Made by a program: the position numbers and the translations under genes | Assembly: GCF_009906955.1 (NCBI RefSeq) | Contig: NZ_CP047656.1 | Location: 2,125,501 to 2,189,500, forward strand | Direction of reading: 5' to 3' | Source of the DNA: Paraglaciecola mesophila | GTDB lineage: Bacteria > Pseudomonadota > Gammaproteobacteria > Enterobacterales > Alteromonadaceae | Length of the DNA stretch: 64,000 bases | Notes under the pieces: generated by a model | What the model saw: the letters and a program-made list of their open reading frames with translations, nothing else | What the model was told of the DNA's origin: nothing | The model's database searches: none | In this document: positions 9,958 through 18,675 of the stretch, in pieces | Numbering within the stretch: the first letter of the stretch is position 1 | Layout of the letters: each line of letters starts with the position of its first letter

Positions 9958-11706
9958 ATGAAAAAACACTTACTAGTAAATAAAATAACAGCCGCAATGC
10001 TCAGTACAATTTTAGCCGGTTGCGGTGGTGGAACTGACAAAGGTTATGATCCTGACTTTGGTGCATCTGCCGCAGTCACATTTGATGCCCCTGAAATTAC
10101 GGCTTCGTTTGATGAAGAAACAGGCAATCAAGAAGTCGATTTATTAGCAGGGGCAACCGCGGATGGTCAACCATTAACTGGTACAATTAATATTTCCGAC
10201 TTTAATTTTACGGTAGATCAAAACTTTGTGACCCCCCAAGTCAGAGGCAACGGTCTGGCCAATCAAACCGTTTCACCTTTTTTTGAACAAGACGGCAAGC
10301 TAATTATAGATACCGATAAGTTCTCTGATCATTTAAGCTCCTGTGACAGTACCGATGTATCTGGCGGGCCACTAGACGAAAATGACAACCCAACCCCAGA
10401 TGGGTTCTTAGACTCCCCTCCTCAAGTAACCTATACAATTGATTTTGCGGTAGATAATGGCTTTGAACTCGCGCCAGGGGAAGTTCTCCCTCGACGTACA
10501 TTAACCCTAACAATGAACGCCGTTTTCGATGAGGTGGAAAGCGTTACAGCGGAACCTTTACGAGTTTTGATGGGAGAAGAAGCCCAATTATTCGCCACCG
10601 TTTTGCCCGAAAAAGCCTGCTCACAAGGATTGAGCTACTCAATAGCAGACCCGTCTATTGCGACGATTGACGACAATGGCAATATCACCACAGTGCAAGC
10701 AGGTGAAACCACAGTCACCGTCACCAGCACCGACTCTCCCGATAAGTCCATAACTGTCGCTTTAGAAGTCTTTTCGGAATTTACCTTAGCGATTACCAAT
10801 AGAGACCTTGACAGTAATGGTTTACCAAGCGATATGAAAGAGGTGCCTGCTTGCGTAACCGCAGGTTTTAACGTTAGCCCAACACCTGCTTTTGGTGATA
10901 GTTTAAACGGCGACTATACATATAACTGGACATCAAACAACGACATAGACTTCCCCGCCACATCAATCAGTTATGGTGAAAATGGCGTGGGTATGTACAC
11001 AGTGGGCGATGCATCTACTGTCGGCTTTACGTTCGATGCAAGTGTATCTCTTGAGTCTGGTGACACAGGTTCGACCGATATAGCTGACGTGGCTGAGCAA
11101 AGTATCAATGCAACCGTTGTCAGAAACCTCATGTGTGACACAGGTGTGTCCGCTCACCCCGCGGGCTTTAACACTGACTTCAACTTAGATGGGGTTGGTG
11201 CACCTTGGAGAGGGGGTGTGGTAAATATATCAACCGATAGCCTATCGGGCAGTGCGCTTGAAGTGACAGCCGGTGAGGGAGAAGCGACTAAAATCCTCCA
11301 ACAGGTGTTTAACAAGCAAAGAAATTGGCACAGCGCCACATACGGTTTGGGTACAAGCTCTATTGGTCAGAGCTATAAGTATTCGGTTTGGGTGAAGCTC
11401 CCAGTCATGCCCACAGAAGATATCACCCTCAAGCATGTCATTTTAGCATGGACATATGAGGGCGGCCCCAGCGGACCTGGTTTTGATTTTAGAAGACCAA
11501 CGGCAGGGATTTTATCGGCCACGTTGCAAAAAACCACACAGTGGCAATTGGTTGAATTTGTTAATGAAGCAACAGACGAAAGAGAATGGTCCGTACCACC
11601 CCAGTGGAATGTTTCAACCGATGTTTTCCAATTCTGGGAAATCTACGGCCTACCTGAAGGTGAGAAGATTTTACTCGATGAATACGCGGTGATCCCCCTG
11701 CAATAA
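9958..11706 (+). CDS. Surface lipoprotein with BIG2 Ig-like domain, putative glycan-binding partner of the TBDR
   Basis: 582 residues with a clear lipoprotein leader (LAGC, Cys22) followed by GGGTDKG. Residues about 190-265 match a bacterial Ig-like group 2 domain (VESVTAEPLRVLMGEEAQLF... ending in GETTVTVTS). The C-terminal ~170 residues (from GFNTDFNLDG on) look like a galactose-binding-type beta-sandwich: paired tryptophans, VWVKLP, then a final strand ILLDEYAVIPL. No catalytic motif is visible. It is encoded 79 bp after the TBDR on the same strand, before a strong terminator. By analogy with SusD/SGBP partners in Bacteroidetes it could capture oligosaccharides for the receptor, although it shows no SusD-like helical repeats. 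I do not recognise a named family for the full protein. Confidence 0.75.
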   Translation: MKKHLLVNKITAAMLSTILAGCGGGTDKGYDPDFGASAAVTFDAPEITASFDEETGNQEVDLLAGATADGQPLTGTINISDFNFTVDQNFVTPQVRGNGLANQTVSPFFEQDGKLIIDTDKFSDHLSSCDSTDVSGGPLDENDNPTPDGFLDSPPQVTYTIDFAVDNGFELAPGEVLPRRTLTLTMNAVFDEVESVTAEPLRVLMGEEAQLFATVLPEKACSQGLSYSIADPSIATIDDNGNITTVQAGETTVTVTSTDSPDKSITVALEVFSEFTLAITNRDLDSNGLPSDMKEVPACVTAGFNVSPTPAFGDSLNGDYTYNWTSNNDIDFPATSISYGENGVGMYTVGDASTVGFTFDASVSLESGDTGSTDIADVAEQSINATVVRNLMCDTGVSAHPAGFNTDFNLDGVGAPWRGGVVNISTDSLSGSALEVTAGEGEATKILQQVFNKQRNWHSATYGLGTSSIGQSYKYSVWVKLPVMPTEDITLKHVILAWTYEGGPSGPGFDFRRPTAGILSATLQKTTQWQLVEFVNEATDEREWSVPPQWNVSTDVFQFWEIYGLPEGEKILLDEYAVIPLQ

Positions 11707-11731
11707 TAGTCACCGAATAACTGCCCCGTAA

Positions 11732-11778
11732 ACAAAACACCACACCCGACGTCATTCTGGTGTGGTGTGGTGTTTTGT
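11732..11778 (+). terminator. Hairpin terminator after TBDR-lipoprotein operon
   Basis: A perfect 15-bp stem (ACAAAACACCACACC with GGTGTGGTGTTTTGT) around a 17-nt loop begins about 25 bp after the lipoprotein stop. The arms are A-rich at the base and T-rich on the descending side, so it could work for either strand. Confidence 0.75.
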
Positions 11779-11906
11779 ATCTGGTGCAGTTTTGTCATTC
11801 AGCACCCATGTTTTGACTCTGCATCGAAAAGCCCAGTAATAATACCATTTCACTTTCCCGCTTTCGCCAGTATTAGACAAAATAGAAAGATAGCAATGAC
11901 CGCCTA

Positions 11907-11935
11907 TTGATACATATGATGTTTGCATATATGAT
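11907..11935 (+). promoter_or_regulatory. Sigma-70-type promoter with embedded PUL operator (site 3)
   Basis: TTGATA (-35, 11907-11912) and TATGAT (-10, 11930-11935) are 17 bp apart. The palindrome ATACATATGATGTTT (11910-11924, one arm mismatch) overlaps the -35 end and the spacer. The GH42/GH167-like gene starts at 12020. This is the clearest promoter-operator overlap in the locus and implies a repressor. Confidence 0.7.
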
Positions 11936-12019
11936 ACATTAAACCCTAAATGCTAACATTTACGATCAGTAATTTAACATGCTGCGATGCACGCTATGCT
12001 AAAGCAGTAGGAGAACAAC

Positions 12020-14446
12020 ATGAAACGTCACTTTTTAGGAGCATGCATTGCTTCTGCACTATTGCTAAGCACAGGTTGTAGCCAATCAATCGAAACCCAA
12101 AAGACGTCGAGTCAAGCCGCTCAACAGTCGGACGCTATCAGTCCGCTAGAACAAGAGGCGCGAGCAAAATTAGCCACCCTGAAAAGCATGATGGATGAAG
12201 CTCGCGCAAAAAATATCGACGTAACCAGAGAAGAAACTCTCGTTTGGTTTTCTGAACAATTTATTAAGTTCGCGAACTGGGATGAAGCCAACCCAGAAGC
12301 CATTGAGGCAGCATTTGGTTACGAACGCTATTATGCACCGAACAAAGCAGAATTAGCCGCGACATTACCTGATTTTGAGCGTACAAAAGTAAACGAAATT
12401 TTGGAAAAAGGTATCGCGGTGCTCGAACAAGTACTACGCGGTGAAATTAAACGCCGACCAGTGAACAAAGTTGACTGGCAGGGGACAAAAGCCGGCGACA
12501 ATATGTTTGTTAGTCATGGGAAACCTATCTTCCCATACGATTATTTTTCTAAAACTGTGGGACAACCACTGACTAACACTGATATATACAATGATCATTT
12601 AGGCGCCTTGTATCACGGTGGTGAAAACCTTTATCCGGTTGACCACGACCGCGCCATTAACTCTTTCCTTCTAAAAGAAGATGGTACGTTTGACCAGGCT
12701 TTGCTCAAAGAATTAACCGATATTCCAGACACCAATATTGGCTTTTTGTACTATTGGATCATGGGGATCCCTGAATGGGTAGAAAAACAAGAGCCAGAAG
12801 TACGTAAAGGCCGTTCTTTATTTACCGGATTTGACATCGATAATCCATTAGCGCGTGACGTATGGGGTAAAATCATTCGTAAAACCGGCGAGCTAACCAA
12901 AGGTAAAAAGGTCACTGAATTAGGCTTTGTACTTGCAAACGAGCCACACTGGTTTGCGGAGAAAGATTTTTGGACCGCACCATTTCACGAGATGACATCC
13001 ATTTCATCTTACACTTTGAACAAATTCCGCAGTTGGCTTGAGCACAAATACGCCGGAGATTTAGCCGAGCTCAATGCCAATTGGAAAACAAACTTCGCTA
13101 GTTTCAGCGAGGTAACCATTGAAATCCCTATCGACTCGGCTCTGCAAGGCCAGCCAATTTGGTATGATTGGTCACGCTATAACATGGACCGAAGCACGGA
13201 TTGGTTTACCTATGTACAAAATGAACTGCATTCAGTAAACCCTGATGCAGACACTCATATTAAAATCATGCCTCGCATGTTTATGGACAACGTACGTTCT
13301 GGTGGCATAGATACAGAAGCATTAGCCGAGCTAACCACCATGGTCGGACACGATGCTAAATCTTTGGGCAGTAAGAATATTAGGCCAGGTAAGTCCTCTA
13401 AATGGCTAGAAAAATACGCCTATTACTGGGGATATGTCGCTATGTTCCACGATTTTATGGAATCTGTCGCGCCGGACAAAATCAACGTTAACTCAGAATC
13501 TCATTTCTTGTCCTCTGGTCAATGGCGTGATCTAGACACCCGTACCAGTTACGTACGCAGTGTATATTGGTTAGCCACATTGTTAGGAATGGACGCTAAC
13601 ACAGGTTGGTTCTGGGCACGAGATCCTGATGGTTCACCGGAAGATCGCTTAGAGGGTGAATTAGACTTTTTTGACCCAGGTTTAGCGGGTGCATATGCAG
13701 GTTCAAACAATATGCAGCCTCATGTGACGAACGAAGTGACTCAAGTCATGTTCGATTTAAATAGTTTCTCAGAAGAAATTATCGAGCTACGTGAGCAACC
13801 ACGCCCCTTACGCATGTTTTATTCTGAGACAACAGCCATTAACACTGACGATTACATGACCAAAAGTTATGCCCTATACGAGTCACTGTTTTTTGAAGGC
13901 TTTCCTATGGGATTTGTGACTAAAAATATCATAGAGAAACAAGACAACGCCCAATGGGACACAGTTGTGGTCTACAACAACCCATATGTCAGTGACGCTG
14001 AATTTGCCGCTTTGCAGTCCTATCTCAATACCGGTGGCACCATTATTGTAGACGCACAAAGCTTGTCATTGAATGAATATGGTCAAAAGCGAAGCGACAA
14101 GCTTGTAGCCGCTAAGGGCAAGCTCGTTCAGCTACCAGATGAAGCGAATATCACCGATATCAAGCAACGAGCATTAGCCGAAGTGGCGGATGCTATGCCT
14201 GAGGTGATGATCAAAGAAGATAATGGCGAAGCGTTTAAGACCACAACATGGCGTTCAGTGAAACAAGCTGACGGCAGTTACTTAGTTAATATTCTTAACG
14301 TCGGCCACAATACTGCTCAGCTAGATTTGTCACTCGCCAATGGCAAGCCAGTCACCATTACCAATATGATGACCAGCAATCCAATGGACAGTCATTTTGA
14401 GCTTGAATCCGAAGGCGTATTGCTGCTAAGTGTCTCTGCTCAGTAA
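12020..14446 (+). CDS. GH42/GH167-like clan GH-A glycosidase, lipoprotein
   Basis: 808 residues with a lipoprotein leader (LLSTGC, Cys20) and AGGAG before the ATG. The region 290-390 has the GH42-type signature: GFVLANEPHW places the acid/base Glu308 after Asn307, followed by a FRSWLEHKYAGDLAELNANW segment close to the RWL..RYG.L..LN..W pattern of beta-galactosidases. A downstream INVNSESHF is a candidate for the nucleophile strand. The C-terminal part includes a Rossmann-like segment (NTGGTIIVDAQ) resembling the GH42 trimerisation domain, then a small beta domain. In carrageenan loci, GH167 enzymes are distant GH42 relatives of about this size, so an exo-acting beta-carrageenan or beta-galactosidase activity is plausible. 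It has its own regulated promoter and terminator. Confidence 0.75.
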   Translation: MKRHFLGACIASALLLSTGCSQSIETQKTSSQAAQQSDAISPLEQEARAKLATLKSMMDEARAKNIDVTREETLVWFSEQFIKFANWDEANPEAIEAAFGYERYYAPNKAELAATLPDFERTKVNEILEKGIAVLEQVLRGEIKRRPVNKVDWQGTKAGDNMFVSHGKPIFPYDYFSKTVGQPLTNTDIYNDHLGALYHGGENLYPVDHDRAINSFLLKEDGTFDQALLKELTDIPDTNIGFLYYWIMGIPEWVEKQEPEVRKGRSLFTGFDIDNPLARDVWGKIIRKTGELTKGKKVTELGFVLANEPHWFAEKDFWTAPFHEMTSISSYTLNKFRSWLEHKYAGDLAELNANWKTNFASFSEVTIEIPIDSALQGQPIWYDWSRYNMDRSTDWFTYVQNELHSVNPDADTHIKIMPRMFMDNVRSGGIDTEALAELTTMVGHDAKSLGSKNIRPGKSSKWLEKYAYYWGYVAMFHDFMESVAPDKINVNSESHFLSSGQWRDLDTRTSYVRSVYWLATLLGMDANTGWFWARDPDGSPEDRLEGELDFFDPGLAGAYAGSNNMQPHVTNEVTQVMFDLNSFSEEIIELREQPRPLRMFYSETTAINTDDYMTKSYALYESLFFEGFPMGFVTKNIIEKQDNAQWDTVVVYNNPYVSDAEFAALQSYLNTGGTIIVDAQSLSLNEYGQKRSDKLVAAKGKLVQLPDEANITDIKQRALAEVADAMPEVMIKEDNGEAFKTTTWRSVKQADGSYLVNILNVGHNTAQLDLSLANGKPVTITNMMTSNPMDSHFELESEGVLLLSVSAQ

Positions 14447-14474
14447 TCTACTTTGACGCTTATAACGTGATCAA

Positions 14475-14512
14475 AAACGGCCATCTTGCTAGCAAGATGG
14501 CCGTTTCTTTTT
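14475..14512 (+). terminator. Rho-independent terminator
   Basis: A perfect 16-bp inverted repeat (AAACGGCCATCTTGC and complement, no unpaired loop base in the written palindrome) is followed by CTTTTT, 28 bp after the stop of the GH42-like gene. Confidence 0.9.
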
Positions 14513-14538
14513 AACTGATCATTTTTCATGCTAAATGA

Positions 14539-14556
14539 TACCAATTCCATTAAATA
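14539..14556. repeat. Solitary MITE end
   Basis: TACCAATTCCATTAAATA equals the first 18 bases of the MITE seen at 19770 and 50300, but no second end follows. It is a remnant, close to the truncated gene at 14641. Confidence 0.7.
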
Positions 14557-14640
14557 GAATGATGACCAAATACACAGCCAAGCACGTTGAAATCAGCACC
14601 GACTAAAGAGGTGTACACGTTTAACATTCAGAGGTAACCC

Positions 14641-14850
14641 ATGACGTCAGCCAAATACTACGTGTTGTTCTTTCTAGTCTGCCTACTGTCAGCCTGCGTT
14701 CAACACACACCAACGAAAAACGAATGGCATAAACTTTTCAATGGCCACGATCTCAGCGGCTGGAGTGCAAAAATTTATCATCATGAGCTCGGAGATAATT
14801 TCGCTGATACCTTTCGGGTCGAAAATGGCTTACTGAGGGTGTGTGGATAG
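14641..14850 (+). pseudogene. Truncated DUF1080 (3-keto-disaccharide hydrolase-like) lipoprotein
   Basis: An intact start (AGAGGT upstream of ATG), a lipoprotein leader (LLSACV, Cys19) and the beginning of a DUF1080 domain (EWHKLFNGHDLSGW, then NFADTFRVENGLLRV) are present. The frame ends after 69 residues, whereas DUF1080 proteins usually exceed 200. The next bases belong to the convergent GH16 gene and I see no continuation in another frame, so the 3' part is deleted rather than frameshifted. It once encoded a secreted concanavalin-fold glycan-active protein. The deletion probably accompanied a rearrangement that brought the GH16 operon to this point. Confidence 0.7.
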
Positions 14851-14876
14851 AGCAAAAAAAGTATCGGTAGCGGACA

Positions 14877-15881
14877 TCATCGCCCTAGGTGATGTGGCTT
14901 TTGCCACACGCGAATGTATTCCACCTCGAAGTCCACAACGCCATCATTTTTCAGGTGCTCCGGGCTGTTCTTTTCTAAATCCTCTTTGCTGTTGGGGTAG
15001 CCATGCCAAGGAAATGTTTCCATGTCTAACCATAAATTAATCGGCTTTGTCGCCACGTAACCATTGTAATTATCGGGCAAACCTTCACGGTTTTTTTTAG
15101 CCCACGCGGTAACGCGTTCACTACTGACCGAAGACAGTAATTTGCCATCCACGTAGTACTTCACCCCTTGTTCATCCCATTCGATTCCATAAACATGAAA
15201 GTCATCCGCCATTCTAAAACCTAGGTCTTTTCGTTCCGTATAACTAGGCTTCCCACCGACGGGCTTCTTCCAGTCACGAATTGACCACCACAATTCACTG
15301 TCCAAGTGATCTTTGGCTGGGTCTTCACGGCTATCCCCAAATGACTCGAAAAAGTCAAACTCTACCCCTGTCCCCATAGACCAAAATGCACTGGTGATTT
15401 CTGCATCTGCAGATTTACTCTTGATTTCTATATAGCCATAGGTAAAGGCTCGACGATTTATCAAACATGGCACGGTAATGTTTTCATGCTTCATCGCTTC
15501 ACCGAATACTGGCTTTCTAATTTCATCAGTGAACGGAAAATCAGGCTCCCAACGGGCTTCCAACATCAGCTTTCCCTCTTCCAAGCGGTGATTTCGCCCA
15601 GAAAATTGCGACGGCGCCCTCCCCTTCCAAACCCATTTATCGGGTTTATCTGGGTGTATGTACTGAGGTTGACCGTCTTTAAATTTTCCGACGATAAACC
15701 AGCGGTCTTCATCAAGACTGCTTTCATTGAACTCATCACTGACAAAGGTATTTAAGGTCCACTGCCCGTTGTTGTCCGGATCAGACAGGGGTAAAAGAGC
15801 TTGCGCATTGATTTGACTTGGCATCGTCAAAGCGCAGCTCATTATCAAAAGTGGTGCACAACATCGCCTATTTTTTATCAT
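14877..15881 (-). CDS. GH16 galactanase, secreted, single domain (PorA/furcellaranase-like)
   Basis: 334 residues: a signal peptide (about 1-26, INA/QA) followed directly by a GH16 catalytic domain. It shares the PLSDPDN.G.W.LN..VSDEF opening and the WKGRAPSQF motif with the GH16 at 3981-5441, so the two are paralogues, but it lacks the C-terminal module and the lipobox. The active-site strand is EFDFFE: Glu174, Asp176, Glu179. The domain ends DFEVEYIRVWQKP. It is last in the operon CTERM-like/GH82-like/GH16, 86 bp after the beta-helix enzyme. A soluble endo-galactanase complementing the anchored one is likely. The aromatic at the second strand position (Phe instead of Ile/Val) differs from most family members. 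Confidence 0.9.
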   Translation of the reverse strand: MIKNRRCCAPLLIMSCALTMPSQINAQALLPLSDPDNNGQWTLNTFVSDEFNESSLDEDRWFIVGKFKDGQPQYIHPDKPDKWVWKGRAPSQFSGRNHRLEEGKLMLEARWEPDFPFTDEIRKPVFGEAMKHENITVPCLINRRAFTYGYIEIKSKSADAEITSAFWSMGTGVEFDFFESFGDSREDPAKDHLDSELWWSIRDWKKPVGGKPSYTERKDLGFRMADDFHVYGIEWDEQGVKYYVDGKLLSSVSSERVTAWAKKNREGLPDNYNGYVATKPINLWLDMETFPWHGYPNSKEDLEKNSPEHLKNDGVVDFEVEYIRVWQKPHHLGR

Positions 15882-15967
15882 CGACTTACCTGTTTATTTG
15901 CATACCAGCGGAACCATCAACCTAGTTAATGACACCGCTAGATGCAGATTGGAATGCGTTACAAGGA

Positions 15968-18595
15968 TTATTTATAAATGAAATCTGTGGCCGGTGTACC
16001 ATTTGGATTACGCATATCACCACGATATAAAATCAGCGTATCTTCAGGTAAACCGTCAGAAAGGATATTCGCCTCAGAGAAATCCACAGGATAAAACCCC
16101 TCTTTTGCAGACTGGTTGCCCACTTCACTTTCAGACAGCATTGACAGGGCTAAAACGGGTGCCGTTGGAAATATTTTGTACCAGCGAGTACCTGATGGAT
16201 TGTCAAAATCATCTGGGGTCAAAGCCGCTAATTGTTCTGGGGTTTGTTGCCCAATTACTTTTTTCTGTTGTAAATCATTGCGCGTAAGTTGCTCGACGGT
16301 TTTCCCGTTTAGATCCGCCAAATATTTTCTGTTTGCATCGGTGATGAGGTAGGTAATATTATTTCCCACCTCAGCAACAGGAGCTTCAAATACCGTTTGT
16401 CTAAGGACAATGTCTCCTTTGATAACTAAATTGTTTATACGACCACGAGTGAGGTCACGACAGCGAGCCTTACAGTTAAATGAGCCTTTACCAACGAGCA
16501 GCGCGGTTCCGCTATCAATCGCTTCGATATTTTCAACACTAATATCTTTCATTACTTTTGAATGGGGTTTTAACCATACTCCAGTGAAACCATTGGTGAC
16601 TTTCACATTAGATATCGCGATTTTATTCATTGACGACAAATAAGGGCCGGAACGATTAAAATTATCGTTATCCGTACCATTTCCTGCTTCAACACGTACC
16701 CCTATTCCATTGAATGCCTCAATATTGTCGATCTCAATCCAGTCACCACCGTATACTTGCACCACACCGTATCCAGTATGTGCGTGGCTCGCTTTGATGT
16801 TTTTGATCGAACCTTTGACGGGAGTACGTCCGTATGTTGGGTTACGGCGAATAGCGAACATGTCTGCTATTTTGTCCCCTGAATCGTTGATAAAATCCCC
16901 TCTTTCATTCGTCGCTAATGGGATATTGGCTGGATTCATAGGTCTATTTAGATTAGGGCTACCTTCAGGATTTTTTACATAGCGATTTTCCAAAAAAATG
17001 GGCTCGGGACCAAAACGATAGGCAAATGCACCATCTTTGTAATCGGCGTCAGCAAACATCTGTACAGCAACCGACTCGGTGTGATTGTCTTCGATATTGA
17101 TATCTGAAATTGCGAAGTTCTTCACATAAAATAATCCAATAGGAATTGCACGGGTTAGATTCACCACGCCATTCCCATTCCCGCCGTTCATATATCCATA
17201 GTTGTGCGGCATGTTAGTAACCGCATCAATAGTGAATTTTTCGCCCGCAACGGTGGAACGAACCTCAACATTCTCAACGCGATTTGCGAGCAAATTCCCC
17301 GGTCCATTACTGCGACCAAAGGAAAATAAAAATTGTCGGTTAGGTTTATTCTTATTTTTGTGGTCATTTTTACTGGTGGGATAAAGGTCTTCTTTGATCC
17401 CACGCATTTCTAACACTACACTCGGCTCAACCTCGATACGTACGTTAGAAGGCACGGCAATATGAGACAAGCTAAAACGATTTTGACCATTCGCATTGGC
17501 GCGCAAAATAACCACACCACCGTCTGTTTCCTTTCGTGCTTTATTTAATGCTGATTTGAGACGCGAGGTATCATTAACCGTATCAACAAACTCACTTTCA
17601 GCGAAGAGCGTTGTGGGGCTATCATCAAAGACGCGATTTTCAAAAAAGCCAACATTGACGGTCGTCACGCCGTTTTCATCTGTGTAACCGTTGTAACCTG
17701 ATAAATCAGTGTCTAGCATGGTCTCAGCATCCGGATCAGGCTCTGGTACGGGTTCTGAATCGCTGACTTGGCGCAATAAGGTAAGCTGGCTAATTGCTAA
17801 ATTCGCGCCTGGAGCAGTTCGAAAACGAAAGCGAATTTTGCTTGCAGTTACGTTTGCATTGGCTTTGAAGGTATTTACACCTGGGCTAGCATCACGCCAA
17901 CTTTGAAGCACGACCCAACCACTATCTGTTTTATGCGCGGCCTCCCAGCTGGTCACTTGAGTTTGCGCAGAGTCACCTTGTTTAAAGCTAAAAACAAGAT
18001 TATCACTTGGTGTGATATCAAAGATAATATACACATTGCTATTGGCTGCGCCAACGAGTGTCGCAATTGCATCCTCAGAAGCATTTCCCTCAACAACGCT
18101 TGCCAACGCTGTGCGTTGCCAATGTGAACTGGGTGCCATATTCGCTACGGATAATAAATTTTCAGCGGGCTCTGGTGACGACACAAATTGCTGTAGTTGC
18201 GCGCTATAACTAAGTGGGCCGCGCTTTATCTTAAAGTAAATTTGAGTCTGCTCACTGGGTGAAGCAATGTCAAAATAAGGTAAACCATTTTCGGTAGTGC
18301 CATCAGCGTCTAGCACCTCATGGCTGCTGTCAGTCACGACCAACCGTAAACGTTCTGAAAGTGCTGAAAAGTCAGCTTTAATCTGGTTGTAGGTGTAGTA
18401 CCCTACTCGGCGTTTGGTGTATCGTTCACTTTGCTCTACACTCGCCGACTCAACCGTTACCCAGCTACCATCTTCGGTAGCATAAGCGTTAAATGACAGG
18501 TGACAGAGCAGTGCCATCAAAATCAAACGCATCGTTCCCGTTAGGGCAGCGTCTAGCGCGGGCAAATAAGCCCGGTGCACATTCGAATTAAACAT
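15968..18595 (-). CDS. Beta-helix glycosidase resembling GH82 iota-carrageenase, with N-terminal accessory domains
   Basis: 875 residues from the ATG at 18595, which has GGAG upstream; an in-frame extension to 18661 lacks one. After a signal peptide (ending AYA) come two beta-sandwich-like regions (about 40-280) and an acidic Pro linker (EPVPEPDPD). A right-handed beta-helix begins with DTSRLKSALNKARKETDGGVV and runs to about residue 730. The segment 607-700 parallels the iota-carrageenase CgiA as I remember it: GYGVVQVYGGDW (Gln613), GIGVRVEAGN (Glu636) and WLKPHS (His678) match the Gln222, Glu245 and His281 regions. CgiA's base Asp247 corresponds to Gly638, unless a four-residue insertion makes TDN at 641-643 its equivalent. 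Function: probably endo-hydrolysis of a sulfated galactan. A GH28-like or lyase-like beta-helix is the alternative. Confidence 0.6.
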   Translation of the reverse strand: MFNSNVHRAYLPALDAALTGTMRLILMALLCHLSFNAYATEDGSWVTVESASVEQSERYTKRRVGYYTYNQIKADFSALSERLRLVVTDSSHEVLDADGTTENGLPYFDIASPSEQTQIYFKIKRGPLSYSAQLQQFVSSPEPAENLLSVANMAPSSHWQRTALASVVEGNASEDAIATLVGAANSNVYIIFDITPSDNLVFSFKQGDSAQTQVTSWEAAHKTDSGWVVLQSWRDASPGVNTFKANANVTASKIRFRFRTAPGANLAISQLTLLRQVSDSEPVPEPDPDAETMLDTDLSGYNGYTDENGVTTVNVGFFENRVFDDSPTTLFAESEFVDTVNDTSRLKSALNKARKETDGGVVILRANANGQNRFSLSHIAVPSNVRIEVEPSVVLEMRGIKEDLYPTSKNDHKNKNKPNRQFLFSFGRSNGPGNLLANRVENVEVRSTVAGEKFTIDAVTNMPHNYGYMNGGNGNGVVNLTRAIPIGLFYVKNFAISDINIEDNHTESVAVQMFADADYKDGAFAYRFGPEPIFLENRYVKNPEGSPNLNRPMNPANIPLATNERGDFINDSGDKIADMFAIRRNPTYGRTPVKGSIKNIKASHAHTGYGVVQVYGGDWIEIDNIEAFNGIGVRVEAGNGTDNDNFNRSGPYLSSMNKIAISNVKVTNGFTGVWLKPHSKVMKDISVENIEAIDSGTALLVGKGSFNCKARCRDLTRGRINNLVIKGDIVLRQTVFEAPVAEVGNNITYLITDANRKYLADLNGKTVEQLTRNDLQQKKVIGQQTPEQLAALTPDDFDNPSGTRWYKIFPTAPVLALSMLSESEVGNQSAKEGFYPVDFSEANILSDGLPEDTLILYRGDMRNPNGTPATDFIYK

Positions 18596-18675
18596 CTTTG
18601 TTCTCCAATGAATCAAAAAATGGGGGCGACGCCATTTGCGCAGCGCCGCTATCAAAAACACCCTGCTGCGCGTTG

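Noticed and set aside
14843..15040. Plus-strand frame following the DUF1080 fragment, possible frameshifted continuation
   Set aside because: Its sequence is antisense to the GH16 C-terminus and carries no DUF1080 pattern.
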